Part shown: piece after piece, positions 22,016-36,251 of the stretch
How positions within the stretch are numbered: the stretch's first letter is position 1
Layout: each line of letters starts with the position of its first letter
NCBI GenBank assembly: GCA_024509875.1
Contig: JAMPIV010018784.1
Span: 62,001-126,000, forward strand
Direction of reading: 5' to 3'
From: Oreohelix idahoensis
Lineage: Eukaryota; Mollusca; Gastropoda; Stylommatophora; Oreohelicidae
Length of the DNA stretch: 64,000 nucleotides
Translations under genes and position numbers: made by a program
The notes under the pieces: model-generated
What the model saw: only the letters and a program-made list of their open reading frames with translations
Databases searched by the model: none
What the model was told of the DNA's origin: nothing

Positions 22016-23154
22016 CGCTCAAATTCCCCGCTCAAAAACTAGCATAATATTTGAATCTAAAACTAACTATAGTATTTGAAGCAGTCTAAGAACTCAGTCA
22101 AATTTACCGCCCACCAAAATTTATCTAAGAGCATAGTACAAATTTAACAATCAATCATAATGCTTCTTTTTTTGGGTAAGGATAAAGAAACCTTTTAACT
22201 TGGTAACAATGCCTATTTTGTGTTTTTAACCGAACGAATATATTTTATTTCTTAACAACTAAAGATAACTAAACATAAGGAAATGTCTCAAATTATAGCG
22301 CTGATATTGCTTAGCACATAAGCATAAATATTCACGCATGATAAAATTTTATTGTAGTAGAAAAATTTATTTTAGTGATATTTTCACATCAGGGTAATGC
22401 CAAATTTAATTACTTAAAAATTACCCAGATTGAAATGCAAAGAAATAACTAAAGGAAAACCATATAGAACGATAGAGAACAATTGGCCGTTTGGTTATCA
22501 CTTTTGATAATTAAAATCGGTCCACTAATAACTATAATATAACATATTTAAACTTAGTCAGATTATACAAACACGCTCAGATTCGCATCAGTCACTAGTC
22601 TCTAAAAATATTTTTTGACTGCGTTTCTGATTGGGTGGATGTAGTTCTATAAATAGCAACGAGAACGTACCATCTGGGCCACTCGATTTGAAACTTCCGC
22701 ACCTAGCTGACAGAATTAAAGAGACATTAACGACCAAAGTCTTTGCCTTCTGATCTGAGAGCAGCTCTAGATCCCTTTGAGGGCCAGTTCAGCTTGTTGT
22801 GTGTGTATATATATTTGCCTGAGGGTAAGAACGATATATAGATCTGTATCTTTTGTTAATTATTAACCTATGATTAACCAGACTATTTGTTCGAGTGCTA
22901 GTAGAAAGTGAAACTAATGTGTTCTGCCATACTGACCCATTTATGAATGTATGTAGTTTTGCAGACATGTTCGAAATAAAATAAAAATGTGTATAGTCTT
23001 TGCTAATATGGTAAAAAATTACGACAGTAAGTATTAGTAGCGATTTAAATTAGTATTTCTTCTGGAGTGACACACTGTTCAAAGATCATGTGATAAACGT
23101 ACAGGAAAAGTTAGAATGAAGTAATCAATAGGTCACATGCTGTTTGGTACTTAA
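22016..23154. other. AT-rich, no gene; TATA-like box near 22651
   Basis: Mostly AT-rich sequence. TGATTGGG and then CTATAAATAG occur near 22630-22660 (+), a CCAAT/TATA-like spacing. No ORF with recognisable motifs follows, so promoter function is only a possibility. Confidence 0.25.
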
Positions 23155-23215
23155 CATGATTATTGTACGGAAGCCAAGCATGGACTAAGGACACTGACAT
23201 TGAATCAATACAGGG
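23155..23215 (+). pseudogene. LINE RT C-terminal scrap
   Basis: One frame reads LLYGSQAWTKDTDIESIQ, typical of the segment just after the RT fingers/palm in LINE proteins. Nothing similar is readable on either side. The stretch 23216-23790 holds nothing else I recognise. Confidence 0.5.
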
Positions 23216-23789
23216 AAAGAATGATCACATTGAACGGACTGTAGGCAAAGAAATTCTAGGTCTTGTGCAACTTGTTAGCACAATACCTGAAAAAGGGAAA
23301 GACTTGATGTTGTTTGTGGGTGAGTGAATTGAGGCAGACTTCTACATGGAATGTGGTTGTCCTTCTATTCCAGGTTATATCACGAAATTACCTCGTGGCT
23401 GCATTCAATTGAGAGGAAGTGTGGGAGTTGAGAGGTCCTCATATAACTGGAACCAGATCCCATCTTCTCAGTCAGGAGCTACTAAGTTTGTGGTCCTGAC
23501 TTGGGCATATAAGAATCAGCAACAACATTCGAAGATAAGTCCTTTATAAAGGCCAGTGTCAGAACATCCAATCATTCACCCAAGAGTAATCAAACTAGGA
23601 TTACAGCCCTTTTTATGATGAAGAGATAAGACCATCAAAATAATAAAGAGAGCTTACAGCTTAGAAATAGCAGACGTTATCACTCATATGAACAGAAACT
23701 GTTGGGTAGTTAGTCCTGTACACACCCTACAAACATGGAACAGTGTTTCCAACATATTTATTTTCATTTGTAAATAACATTTTTATTGC

Positions 23790-24070
23790 TTTTGAGAATT
23801 CCTGACCTGAAAAGATTGAGGTTCAGGACAATTAAATTGTACATAAAATTTCATACAGTCTTGCTTAATACTTTTATTTAAGTTAAAGTTCTGTTGTGAA
23901 ATTAATACTGTTATATTGGATAGATTACCCTAGACGTAGCCAAATAAAATAACACAGTTACTCATTTACCAAATTGGGATCTCAAGAGGCAGCAGTTAGG
24001 GACTCAGAGTACTACATCATCATCTTCTCTGAGAACTTACATAGCTTGACCCCACTTTTATGTCTATACG
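23790..24070 (+). repeat. dispersed repeat family Y, copy 2
   Basis: It aligns with 31950-32290 through TGAGGTTCAGGA..AATTAAATTGT and GCAGCAGTTAGGGACTCAGA...ACATAGCTTGACCCCACT. It is diverged and has indels. Confidence 0.55.
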
Positions 24071-24207
24071 CCCTTGCTGTTTTCAGAGAAGGGGGTATTT
24101 ATTATAAGACCAGTCTCTTATCTGGCACTATCCTGGTATCCTCTGATACATCTATTTGTCCGGGATAGCCTATATTTTATTAACATCAAAACCTCTTATG
24201 ACACATG

Positions 24208-24578
24208 GTATGATCACTTATGTAATTACACAATAAATTGTATTCACATCCTGAAATAACTATTTAATTATTTACCACACATCAAATAAATTCTGATACA
24301 TCATTCTTTTTCCATGGTAAGATCACTTATGTAGTTACACAATAAAATACTATTTAATTATTTACCACCCATCAAATAAGTTCTGATATATCATTTTTTT
24401 TCCATGGTATGATCACTTGTGTAGTTACCCAATGAATTTTATTCACCTCTGGAATAACTATTTAATTATTTACCACCCATCAAATAAATTCTGGTACATC
24501 ATTCTTAAACTACGGTATGATCACGTTTGTAGCTGTGCATTGAACTGTATTCACATCATTTAAATAACTCTTTAAATA
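24208..24578. repeat. ~108-bp tandem repeat, about 4 copies
   Basis: Units begin with GGTATGATCACTTATG-like sequence at about 24208, 24317, 24407 and 24514. Each contains TATTTAATTATTTACCACCC and ATCAAATAAATTCTGATACA. The second unit is about 18 bp shorter. A similar ATCAAATAAATTCTTATACA block ending in CCATGGTGTCG occurs at 21950-21985 in the element C LTR. Confidence 0.7.
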
Positions 24579-24580
24579 TA

Positions 24581-26550
<1,970 letters not shown>

Positions 26551-26690
26551 AAAAACTTGTACTGCCTTGTAATGCTATCAACAGGTTTCCTCAATGTGTG
26601 TCCTATCCATCTCCAGCGTCCTCTTCTCATCTCTTATTCCACTGGCACTTGTCTGGTTCTTGTCATCAGTTCCATATTGGTGATTCAAGA
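26551..26690 (-). mobile_element. LINE family 1 3'-end fragment (inverted)
   Basis: The reverse complement matches 48000-48140 and the reverse complement of 34310-34420: GACAAGAACCAGACAAGTGC..GGAATAAGAGATGAGAAGA..GGAGATGGATAGGACACAC. This is the C-terminal, Arg-rich end of a LINE protein (RRRRWRWIEHT-like). Confidence 0.65.
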
Positions 26691-27433
26691 AAAATTCAAA
26701 ACAAGAAAAGATACGCTTGTTAAAGAACGAATTTGTGGTAACTCATGTTTTTGCACGGGTTTTAACTTATATTGAACGCTGCATAATTAATACGTCACCG
26801 GTTGTCTATGACGTAACACGTTTGCACTAATTTATTCTAACGGCTAATATTCGTGGCCTTTCGTTACTTCAAGTCGTCCTAGTAAGACGTGTTTTTCAAG
26901 CTCCAAGAATTGCGGAGGAAGATATTTATTTAAGTGGCATAACTAACTTCGGAGGCCGCTACTATGTTTCTAAGATGGTCCTGAACTTATATAGAAGTTC
27001 CACCTCTTATCGAGTAAGATAAATCAAGTTATTATTATATTCACGTCGTCTGGCCCACATTACTTGGGTGGTCATCGTTCGTATGCATCTCTAGTACAGC
27101 GGCCAGGACTGAATGATTGAGACGAGACAGATGGAAGATTAACTACTATGTATGCCTTGTATATGTGTAGTAAGATCCCTGATACCCCGATCAAATAAGA
27201 TAAAATATTACCAATTATATAAATACAAATATTATAGAGATATAATGTGAGTTGTACTCCACATCATCGCCATCGCACTCGGTTCGCGCTGGATTTGAAT
27301 AGAATTAACGCTAGGCAAATAATACATCCCTCTCAAATGAAAAAAAAAAAACCACAAGCTTATTCCGTCACTTTGGCGTGAGGCCAAGACGCGTTTCGCT
27401 CAATGGAGTGATAGAGACGGGACAAGGGGGAGG
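26691..27433. other. no recognisable gene
   Basis: AT-rich intergenic-type sequence; nothing supported. Confidence 0.4.
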
Positions 27434-27448
27434 AAGAGAGAGAGAGAG

Positions 27449-27483
<35 letters not shown>
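27434..27483. repeat. (GA)n microsatellite
   Basis: About 25 GA units with one CGAG interruption. The Glu/Arg-rich and Ser/Leu-rich frames across it are translation artefacts. Confidence 0.9.
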
Positions 27484-27486
<3 letters not shown>

Positions 27487-29397
27487 CTACAACTAAGGCA
27501 GTCTATGAATCTAAAAATAACTACGATATTGTATTGGTATCCGAGTCCTATAGTAACCAAATTTGAAAACGTAGGGAGGCCCCGACCGCTTTTGCCCCAC
27601 CTCGCTATCATGTCTAGACAAAACGCCGCTAGTGGGCCACGATTCAAATATGCACTGAGAGAAAGGGGGGATAGGAAAGCGATATTGAAAGTGAAACTTA
27701 TAATGGCGTTCTTCATTAACTCAGATCATGTTTGGAGGGATAAAATTAATATTATTAAATATAAAATCCTCCATGATCTTTTAAAATAACTTAGATGCAT
27801 CTTAGAAGATAGATTTCATTAATATTATGGTTCAGATAAAGAAACCCATAAATACGCAGAAAATATACTAAGATGTAAACGACGATAAAGAAGGCATTAC
27901 CACTTATCTAGTATGATAGAGAACAATCTTCTGATTAATAATATCTTTTTAGATCAAAAATCGCCCAAATTATTAAGAAAGTTATTGTAGAAATACTATA
28001 TATTTTTGGACAGTTGTGCTCAGTTTAAACGCACAATTTTGAGACGCGATTTCGAATATAGTCACACGGGAGTGATTCAATTGAACACTGCTAGTTAGGA
28101 AGGGAGAGGTGGCAATTGAGGATTTCCTCTTTGCCCAAAACGAAACAGATTGTCGCAGTGTACTATTAAAAGCAGACTGACCGACAAATTGATACCCTCC
28201 TAGATTAGTTGGGGGTTTTTCAAAAATACAGTTGGAATTGTGGACGCTTCGTCCCATTGGCTAATCTATTTGGTAATAGGGGAAAGCTTACAAGGCTCTT
28301 GGCCATTTGCAAAGAAATTAGTACCAAGTGAAAGTTTGACAACAGAAGTGCAGTATTTAATAAAAATTTCTGCAGTCTGGACAAGACGGCAATCTAAATG
28401 TGTGCTAAAGATTGCTAGTCTATCTATTCCTTGTGTATTATTTCATTGATTGCGGTAAGAAATGATTTATCAATATTATGTAGAGGCAAACCCAGATAGG
28501 GGCCCAACAAAAATTTTATGGTGTACGACTTAGCCATTTTGGAAGCTTATGACAGCCTATGGAGCAAAATGTATGCCTAAGGCAGATTTGGGAAGCAGTC
28601 AAAAGAAACACTGTATTTGATTAATTGCTTTAATATTGAATTACATTGTAAGACCAGGAGGTTACTGGCATTCTTTTGCAGATTACAGGTTCCAAAAAAA
28701 CTTTTGAACAAAGCATAGGATGTCACACGAATTAAAAAAATAAAGCAGTAGAAAGAAAAAAAAATTAAAGAGATGACTGTGCCCCAGCTGATGAGATGGG
28801 CGATCATGAAGATTAAATGACAGAGATGTGAAAGATATGTGGGGAAGTGCAGGTACCCACTAAGTAAAATGACATCACAAAAAGATAGAGACTGAAGCTA
28901 TAAAGTAGCAATGGAAACTGATCTCTGTGAATGTTTAAAGATGTTATTTGTAAAATGTGGAGATGTTTGTATACAATGTATTTAGGGAGGCATTATTTCA
29001 TTGTTGCAGGGTTGAAGCACCCAATACCAAGTAAAACATAACTAAAGCTGCTGAGTACTAGGCATACGGCCTGGTATATGTTCTGAGGACACCAGTTGTC
29101 GAAATTACTTCAGGAGACCCTCTTGTGTAGAAGAGTGGGCAGTTTTCCAGCGATTGTTAAATTACATCAGGAGACCCTCTTGTGTAGAAGAGGGGGCAGT
29201 ATAAACAAGAAGACCTCCATATTTCACCAGAAACAGAAGTTAAGCCCTCGTGTTGTGGGCTAATGACATTTTATTCTAGTTCATTCTCCACACGTATTTT
29301 TCAAATAAAACATTCCATTGACATGAGGAAGACATCAGTCTTTTCAACTAGTGATATGTTTTAAAATACCATTTCATCAGAAACGGGATACAGTATA
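27484..29397. other. no recognisable gene; one local 58-bp duplication
   Basis: Open frames near 27505-27789 and 28240-28449 have no motif I recognise. A 40-bp block, TTACTTCAGGAGACCCTCTT..GAAGAGTGGGCAGT, occurs twice 58 bp apart (about 29104 and 29162). Confidence 0.4.
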
Positions 29398-31017
29398 TGT
29401 CGTGGTTGAGTTAGAGTGTAGAGTATTTGTCGAGTTGGACAATAGTAGTGAAATCGACAAGGGATAGTGGACTGACAGAGTTATAGCTTACACATAGATA
29501 AAGTGTAATAGGAGGTGGACTTGAGACAAACCTGGAGAAGAGTTATTAAAGTTATTACTCTCTCCAAGCCCTCAACACACTTATACTGTCTAAGCACCTC
29601 CTGCTCTCACTCTTTTCTCTTATCAAAATAGAGATTATAGTAAAGAGCTTGATGCAATTTAATTATGGATAGAAGGGTCGTGAACAGCGCATTAATAAAT
29701 GTGTAAACTTTATTAAAGAAGAAAAGCATGAAAATAATGCATCTCATCACAACAACATAAAATTATATCAATAATCAAAATATGCCAAATACACCAACAA
29801 CACAAACACACAACCAATCATAAAACCTGCAGATCACGGAGAAATAAATAAACCGAGGGACAGTCCTTTCGCTTTCGTGGGACCAAATGTAATAGCTCCA
29901 ATGTCTTTACGTAAATATATACTTCATGGGTGATGGAATTGACCTGTAAATCCAATGAAGGCTTTAACTTTGGGGACCCCTAATTGCGTGAGGGGGCTGG
30001 AACTCTGTATTTATCTCCGGTTTACCAAATGAATAGGCTGAGTGTCAGTCTGTCCGCTGTCGTGGGACCAAAGGCGCTAGCTCCAGAAAAGTGTCTTACA
30101 TGTAGATCCTTCAAGGTGAGGGAATAAGCCTACAAAACTTTCCTCGGTGGTGCTAAACGTTGGTGACCGTAATTGCGTGAGGGAGGCTGGAACTCTGTCT
30201 ATCTTTGGCTGGCCGCTCCTAAGTGTGCGGTTCTACATAACCCAGAAATACACCAGACGAAGTTACTTGAGGACCAAGAGTCCCAGGCGCTCTTATCCGG
30301 CGCTATTGCTTGCTTGGCATTAAATCCGGTTTAGGCTGTTTTGACTGTGGTTGACTGAGTGCCCCGTTTAGGCACACAAAGGCTGGTGATTGAAATTCTG
30401 CTCTAGACCCTGAGCTGATTGATATGCTGGAAGCCGCCATACTCTGACTGGCGCTCAATAGGCGAGTAGGAGACTACTACTGCAACCGATGATTTCAGAT
30501 TTAGCGTTGGCTCGTTACACTACGTGAGCTTAACTTCCGTCCCAGGTACCTGTCAGCAAAATCTACTCCTCTTCTTCCCACTAAACATACAGGAAACCTA
30601 ACCTTGTAGTTACAGTTAAATGGTTATGCTATCATCTTACAACATTTAAATGAATTTACATATACAGATTACAGAATGTGACATTACACAAATAAATCAT
30701 ATGTCCCCTTGGGGAAATATATTAACATTCCACAGAATGAATACATAGAAAACTGCAATGTTTCTGCTATAATAATACAGCTGTGGCTGAATCATAAGAT
30801 ATAATTATATCTATGCCTGGTGACTGCTTTCTGTGAAAGTTATAGACTAGTGCCTAGCCACACAAGTAAGCATAAAATGATTCTCCCTTGCCACTAGAAA
30901 TATCTATCAAAAAGGAATAAGTGACTTTCTCCTATAATTCAGTGTTAAGTGAATGATCCACACCTCTGACCTTATCTTGCAGAAATGATACTTAATTTTG
31001 CTGACTCTTAACCCAAT
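29398..31017 (+). repeat. unclassified 1.6-kb repeat, copy 1
   Basis: It aligns over nearly its whole length with 60015-61795, starting TGTCGTGGTTGAG and ending ...TTCTTAACCCA (here CTCTTAACCCA). It contains an internal near-duplication built around GGGACCAAAGGCGCTAGCTC...GCTAAACGTTGGTGACC...TGCGTGAGGGGGCTGG. It has no long ORF. It could be an LTR or leader of an unknown element, or a non-coding transposon. Confidence 0.7.
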
Positions 31018-31949
31018 GGTAAGCATCGTATGAACTGATTCTACGCCTAGTATCTGTTATTGTAAGTTTATCTTTTCCCATTATAAACCGTAACAGTTTA
31101 AGCACCACTTAACTAAGGCCGTAGACAGCGCTACATTATCACTGAATTAAATCTACCGGGTGAAATCCTCAAAAATGAAGTAAGTCACATTCCTATCAGA
31201 TATATAAAAAGCTAACATGAATATTTATATATTAATAAGACATGTCAACTCACCCCGAAAAATGACTAGAGATAGGCCTTAACATTTAGTTCTGTGTTAA
31301 AGTCTGCCTTATCTCATGATGGTCCATCTCGGGCCAGGAAAATATTCACGAGTGTGTTAGTCTGTTAAGACTAACCAGATTTATAGTTTACATACAACGC
31401 CACCCAGGACACCTGCATGACCTGATTCTACAGATGTATCGGCGTAATGCGTAATAAAGAGTAAGACAACGGTTATTCTAGAGACATCAGAAGTCAACAA
31501 CGGCAAGAAAGTTCCTTCAGGTAGAGAAATGCATAATATTATGAGAGCTCTAACTCGTCTAAAGGGCAAAACCCAGAGACTGACCGCGATTGTTATCTCC
31601 CCCTTATTTCGAAGATGAAACGGTTACCCAGGCCTCAAAAAGTACCACCCGCTAGCAGACATGTTTCTCTGGTCAAACGAACACCATGTGCGCTGATGTA
31701 ACGTTATCTGACCGTTGAAGGCCAGAACGTAAACAAAGCGCGGGGTGGGTCTGCGAAGGGGGAAATTGCAGGTAGAATATGAAAATACAAAATGTCAAGG
31801 AAACCCGAACATTAAAAAGTAATAACATATGGAACGGAATGGTAAAATAAATTAACAATCACTGTGACAGTATATGACATTGTTTATTAACCTTTATTTA
31901 GGACAAGAAGTCCTGCATAGTTAATTAATAGTGTAAATACAACTACATT
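31018..31949. other. no recognisable gene
   Basis: AT-rich sequence; open frames are short and without motifs. Confidence 0.4.
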
Positions 31950-32290
31950 TGTTTATTTTGAAGTTTACTCCTGTTCCAAAAGAAATTAAGGTTCAGGAGA
32001 AATAAATTGTAAAAAAAGAGTTAAATTGAAACTTTACTCACTGTTGTTACTTGAGTTTATTACCTTGAGTTACAGTTGTGTGTGTGTGTACTTTCTTAAC
32101 ACCACATCACACAATCATTTCCCTAGACACTAGCTACATATATACACTAAATAGGAAAAAATATTCGCAGAGTGAGATCACCGGGTGGTAGCAGTTAGGT
32201 GCCCTGACATTTCATCAGTATTCAACTATTAGACTCAGGGATCTACATAGCTTGACCTCACTCTGTAGACAAATAATAAGATTTCACTTT
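31950..32290 (+). repeat. dispersed repeat family Y, copy 3
   Basis: Best-preserved copy: CTCCTGTTCCAAAAGAAATT, a TG-run near 32080, GTGGTAGCAGTTAGGTGCCC and ACATAGCTTGACCTCACTCT. The copy at 14283-14590 is its reverse complement. Nothing further is recognised in 32291-32819. Confidence 0.65.
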
Positions 32291-32819
32291 ATCAACATCT
32301 GTAACATCTAAACCCACCACAATATGCATTGACCATGAAGATGTTTTCCTTGATGTAAAATAAATGCCGAAGAAGATATATCGTAGACCCTCTACGCGAC
32401 GTCTTGTGTTATTCGGCCAGTGATGTTCTGTGACGACCATACCCGTCTCCATTCGTGTTTGTCAGCATGATGCGTGAACGTTTGTGATTATGTTCTACCC
32501 TAAACCAAACTACAAGAAGAAAACCAACACGTAACAACGCTAAAGGCAAATTGTCACAACCCAAAAGATAAAGAACAAACAAGGAAGTTGAACAGGTGGA
32601 GTTAATTTATGATAAACCATTAAATAGCAATGTCTGGACATGATAAAGTAAATATTTCACAGCCTTATAAAGAGTAACAATTGGGAATTATTAGTTTTAC
32701 AATGTTAACATTATTACTTGGGCTTTATTTAGTAAATTGTCCACCACGTTGCAACAGGATATAATTTATTTTAAACCATTTACAAGATTGTCTGGTGTTT
32801 ATCAAGTTTTTGTTGTTGT

Positions 32820-33380
32820 TTAACTAGGGCTGGTGAGCTTCTCGCTCTTTAGCAGCTGATACCAAGTTGGTATTATCTACACTGGAGATCTAGGCTTTTT
32901 CTGTGGCTTTTCTGCTATTCCGAAACGTGTTGAGTTGAAGTCATGAGCTCCAGTTTCTCCAGCTCGCCTTGTATTTAAAGGATCATCACATCTTGTCCCA
33001 AGCTAGGAGTAAGAAGTGCATGACATACTGTGCACTCCTCGCCATCCAAGGGGGCTCTCCAACTATGCAGAGCTAAAAAACTGTACTCTGGTTCTGGGCT
33101 GTCCTAAGGAATTGTCACGTCATGCACAGAGCCACTTCTCAGCTTCCCCTGCCTATCATTGGGTCCACAGTTAGATCATTCTGCATGCAGTCAACCAAGT
33201 CAAAGAATTACGCCTGGGGCTCAAGTGACTTCTCCAAGCTTAATGTGCAATGCTAGGTTCTGAACTAATTTCACCACAGAGGGAATCCCTGGAAGTGTGT
33301 GAATGATTTCAAGAGTCAGCGAGGATGTAATTAGCCTCACAGACATAGGTTCACTTCCACACATATATATTGTAGCATTG
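32820..33380 (-). repeat. dispersed repeat family X, copy with empty TTAA site
   Basis: The reverse complement aligns with 45280-45990. Shared blocks include CACTTCCAGGGATTCCCT, TTGAAGTCATGAGCTCCAG and AGCGAGAAGCTC. At 32820-32823 it has a single TTAA where the other copy carries a 134-bp MITE. Confidence 0.8.
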
Positions 33381-33589
33381 TGCATAGCTGATGGTCCTAT
33401 AAGGATGACTCCAGATATGACTCCATGCATTGGGTTTATCAAGGGGCCCACCTTGCTGAAACTGTAACGACCTGTTTATGAACTAAACCTTGTTTATCTA
33501 GTAAATTTTCGCAACGTTAAAACTGGAACTAATTTATTGTATACTATTAACATTTCCCCACATAATTCCTGGGGGCCTCTTATGCGACA

Positions 33590-33800
33590 AAATAATGAAT
33601 AGGGCCACTTTTCCCACAAGCATATCGTACAAGGCGATTTAACATGAGGTTGTGCGTGAGGCTGATAACCTCACAATGTAAAATAAATTGCTACAAGAAC
33701 GACTAGCACGAGGAGCATGTGAATGTTTGATGTAGTCTTTCTGCAAAAGGGACCAACTACAGCGGCGGCTACGTGCTCGGTAAGGAGCGCTAAGAAACAT
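33590..33800 (+). repeat. dispersed repeat family Z, copy 2
   Basis: GAATAGGGCCAC...GAGGTTGTGCGTGAGGCTGA..AACCTCACAATG...CTACAGCGGCGGCTACGTGCTC lines up with 100-300. Between 33381 and 33590 nothing else is recognised apart from TGTAACGACCTG at 33464. Confidence 0.5.
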
Positions 33801-34099
33801 GATGTTTCAGAAAATTGTCTGGGTTTATCAAAGTGTTTTATTACGATATAAACTTCGAGTCTGTTAATTAGAAGCTTAAATGTGATACATGAAATCTGGA
33901 ATGTACACATATTACTGTAATTGATAAACCACTTTATAATTAACCCTGTAACGTAAACTTAACAGTGAGTCATCTATATTCTCAAATACATGTAACTAGT
34001 AGTAGTTACAAAAAACACACACAAAACTTGAAATTGTGGCCATACAGAATAAATAAATAAAATAATGAGATAACACTATCCCGTTCTAATAATATCCTG

Positions 34100-34420
34100 A
34101 TGGATTATCCTCACCACCCTTCAGCTCAACAAGGAGCATAGGCCTTCAACAAACTTATGTCAACTCTTCCTGTCCCGTGTCATCAGCTTCAAGTTTTTCC
34201 ATATCTTCTTCATGCTCTTCAATATCTGTCTCCCGTTCTCTTCTCCATGGTATCCTTCTATCTGTCTTTCCATGGGCATACCTCAACAAGGACTGCCTGG
34301 TAATGCTATTAACGTGTGTGTCCTATCCATCTCCAGCGCCTTCTTCATATCTCTTGTTCCAGTGGCGCTTGTCTGGTTCTTGTCGTCAGTTCCACATTAG
34401 CGATGTTGTTATACTACTTC
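34100..34420 (-). mobile_element. LINE family 1 3' end, longest copy (inverted)
   Basis: The reverse complement runs from GACGACAAGAACCAGACAAG through GGAGATGGATAGGACACACA to GACAGGAAGAGTTGACATAA and GTTTGTTGAAGG. The same order occurs at 48000-48198 continued at 59404-59500, which shows what element B interrupted. Confidence 0.72.
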
Positions 34421-34611
34421 TGTCCTTCTATTCTGATGGACTATAGTTAGGATTAACTATGTCTGTAAATGCAGAGAGTGTATCTATTTGCTTAATGGCG
34501 ACATTGTTTCTAATAATTTATTCCATATTGTATACAAGCTGCAGAGAAATAATGATAGTGTATTTTTTATTTAACCTTACATAACTATTAGAGCTGAGAT
34601 TTGTTACTTTA

Positions 34612-34970
34612 CTTTACTTAGTCGTTCCCCGTCCACCGTGAGGTGTAGAGGTTTAGAAGAGAGAGCGCCAAACTATCCTATCTGCTGTCTTCCTCCTGGC
34701 CTGGTTCCATTCTTGTCCTCGGTCCTTCAAAGATTGTCTAAAGTTGTCCTCCCAGCGGACTGGGTCTTCCTGGGGGACTGGATCCCTGGCTCTTTGTTTC
34801 CCATGCTTGTCGTGGTAGCCGATCTTCTCCCATTCTGCAGACATGGCCAAACCATTTTAGTTGGGACTGTTCTACTTGGGTCTGCAGGAGGTGGGACTTT
34901 AGGCCTTGACGCATCGTCTGGTTGCGGACCATGTCTCTTCTTGTTACTTCAACCACCTTCCTCAGATACC
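34612..34970 (-). mobile_element. LINE family 2 3' end, copy 1 (inverted)
   Basis: The minus strand encodes WFGHVCRMGEDRLPRQAWET, then (after a frame change) the conserved tail WNQARRKTADRIVWRSLF, followed by GGGGAACGACTAAGTAAAGT and an AAGT-type tail. It is the C-terminus and 3' end of a LINE different from the one at 601-13172. Further copies are at 44750-45090 (-) and 37048-37108 (+). Confidence 0.8.
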
Positions 34971-35009
34971 TCATTTCTGAGGTTTGGATCTGGTGTTAAG
35001 TCCTTTTTT

Positions 35010-35939
35010 ATACGTGGGAGTTAAGTGTGTGTGACTTCACATGCTAGTCTCTTTTTGATAAGACGCACATGTGAGCACATATGAAATAAACATATATTTT
35101 AAATAGTTATGCGCACTTCTCTGCATCATCTTTGAATGCAGATGACGCACGTTTGGTTGCGTTAATTTGTTGCTACACAAATCATACACTTGAGGCTTGT
35201 TGAAATATTAATAGTCCAAGACGGACGTACTTTGGCGTTCTTGCCCTAATGAAATGGAAGGACATGCAAGTTAATATATTTATGATTCTGAATTATAAGG
35301 AAACATATCCTTTGAAGTATCTCCTTCCAGATATACATATTTAGCCAGAATAATGGCTCGTTCTTCGTTCTCTCCTGCCTCAAGAGACTTATAGCCCTAC
35401 GTGTCACGGCAGAACTTCCATTGTGTCTGTGATGACCAATGACTAGTGTGTCCCTCTGACACTAGGAGCGGGATTGTAAATTGAAGTAATATACGTAAAT
35501 TCTATTCGAATCGATGAAATCTTCGAATCGGTCAAGATGTTGACCATACTATTATAACGACCGGTGTTCTCAACCAGAGGTCATGTCAACATACATTTTT
35601 TAACTATGTCTGTTGCTACTTCATGATTAATACGTATATATGAAATGTTCCTGCTACGATGTCATTTGATGCCACGTCATTTATGCCTGATGTCATTTTA
35701 TTTAATCGTAAATAAAACTGTGGTGTCATTGAAGTCTACAATGGATCCAGTCTTCACTGCTTATTCGTTGGTTAGTCTTAAGACCCAACTGACATAGTTA
35801 ACGTTTATATTGCCACCTTTGGCCCATGCATTGCGACACTATCTCAATGACATTCGCGTTATTATTAAACAAAATCGGCTAGGGACTATAAGCCCGATAA
35901 TACTACTACCATACAATAAAAGTCGTAACCAGAGATAAA
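35010..35939. other. no recognisable gene
   Basis: AT-rich; no supported feature. Confidence 0.4.
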
Positions 35940-36058
35940 GTCAACGTCGCAACATCTGGCTTTTGTGGGTTGTAGTCATTGCCCATGACTCGCATCCATA
36001 TATCAAGACTGGGACATAAGTGGAGCGGTATACAGCCATCTTCGTTTTCTTACCAACT
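35940..36058 (-). pseudogene. LINE RT fragment (inverted)
   Basis: The minus strand reads VGKKTKMAVYRSTYVPVLIY and then GCESWAMTTTHKS, a typical post-palm segment of LINE RT. It ends exactly at a foldback (36022-36079). Confidence 0.75.
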
Positions 36059-36079
36059 AAGATGGCTGTATACCGCTCC
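36022..36079. repeat. perfect 21-bp foldback in LINE fragment
   Basis: GGAGCGGTATACAGCCATCTT (36022-36042) and its exact complement (36059-36079) flank a 16-nt loop. The right arm encodes KMAVYRS on the plus strand and the left arm the same residues on the minus strand, so the LINE piece is duplicated head to head. Confidence 0.85.
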
Positions 36080-36251
36080 ATTGTGGAGCTGAGATCTTTA
36101 ACTATTAATTCCCCGTTATTTATTTCTCAACAAATAGGTGCTGTCTTTGATATCTATTATTATATCTGTTATCATTTGCATTCATTTTATAGTTGTACAT
36201 TTCATCATTTGTTAATTTTCCTTTTAGTTATATACAGCTCTAATAGGTATA

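Noticed and set aside
22630..22800. Promoter of a host gene
   Set aside because: TATA- and CCAAT-like boxes are present but no downstream coding sequence or splice signal supports them in this AT-rich region.
27378..27716. Glu/Arg-rich (+) and Ser/Leu-rich (-) ORFs
   Set aside because: Generated by the (GA)n tract at 27434-27483.
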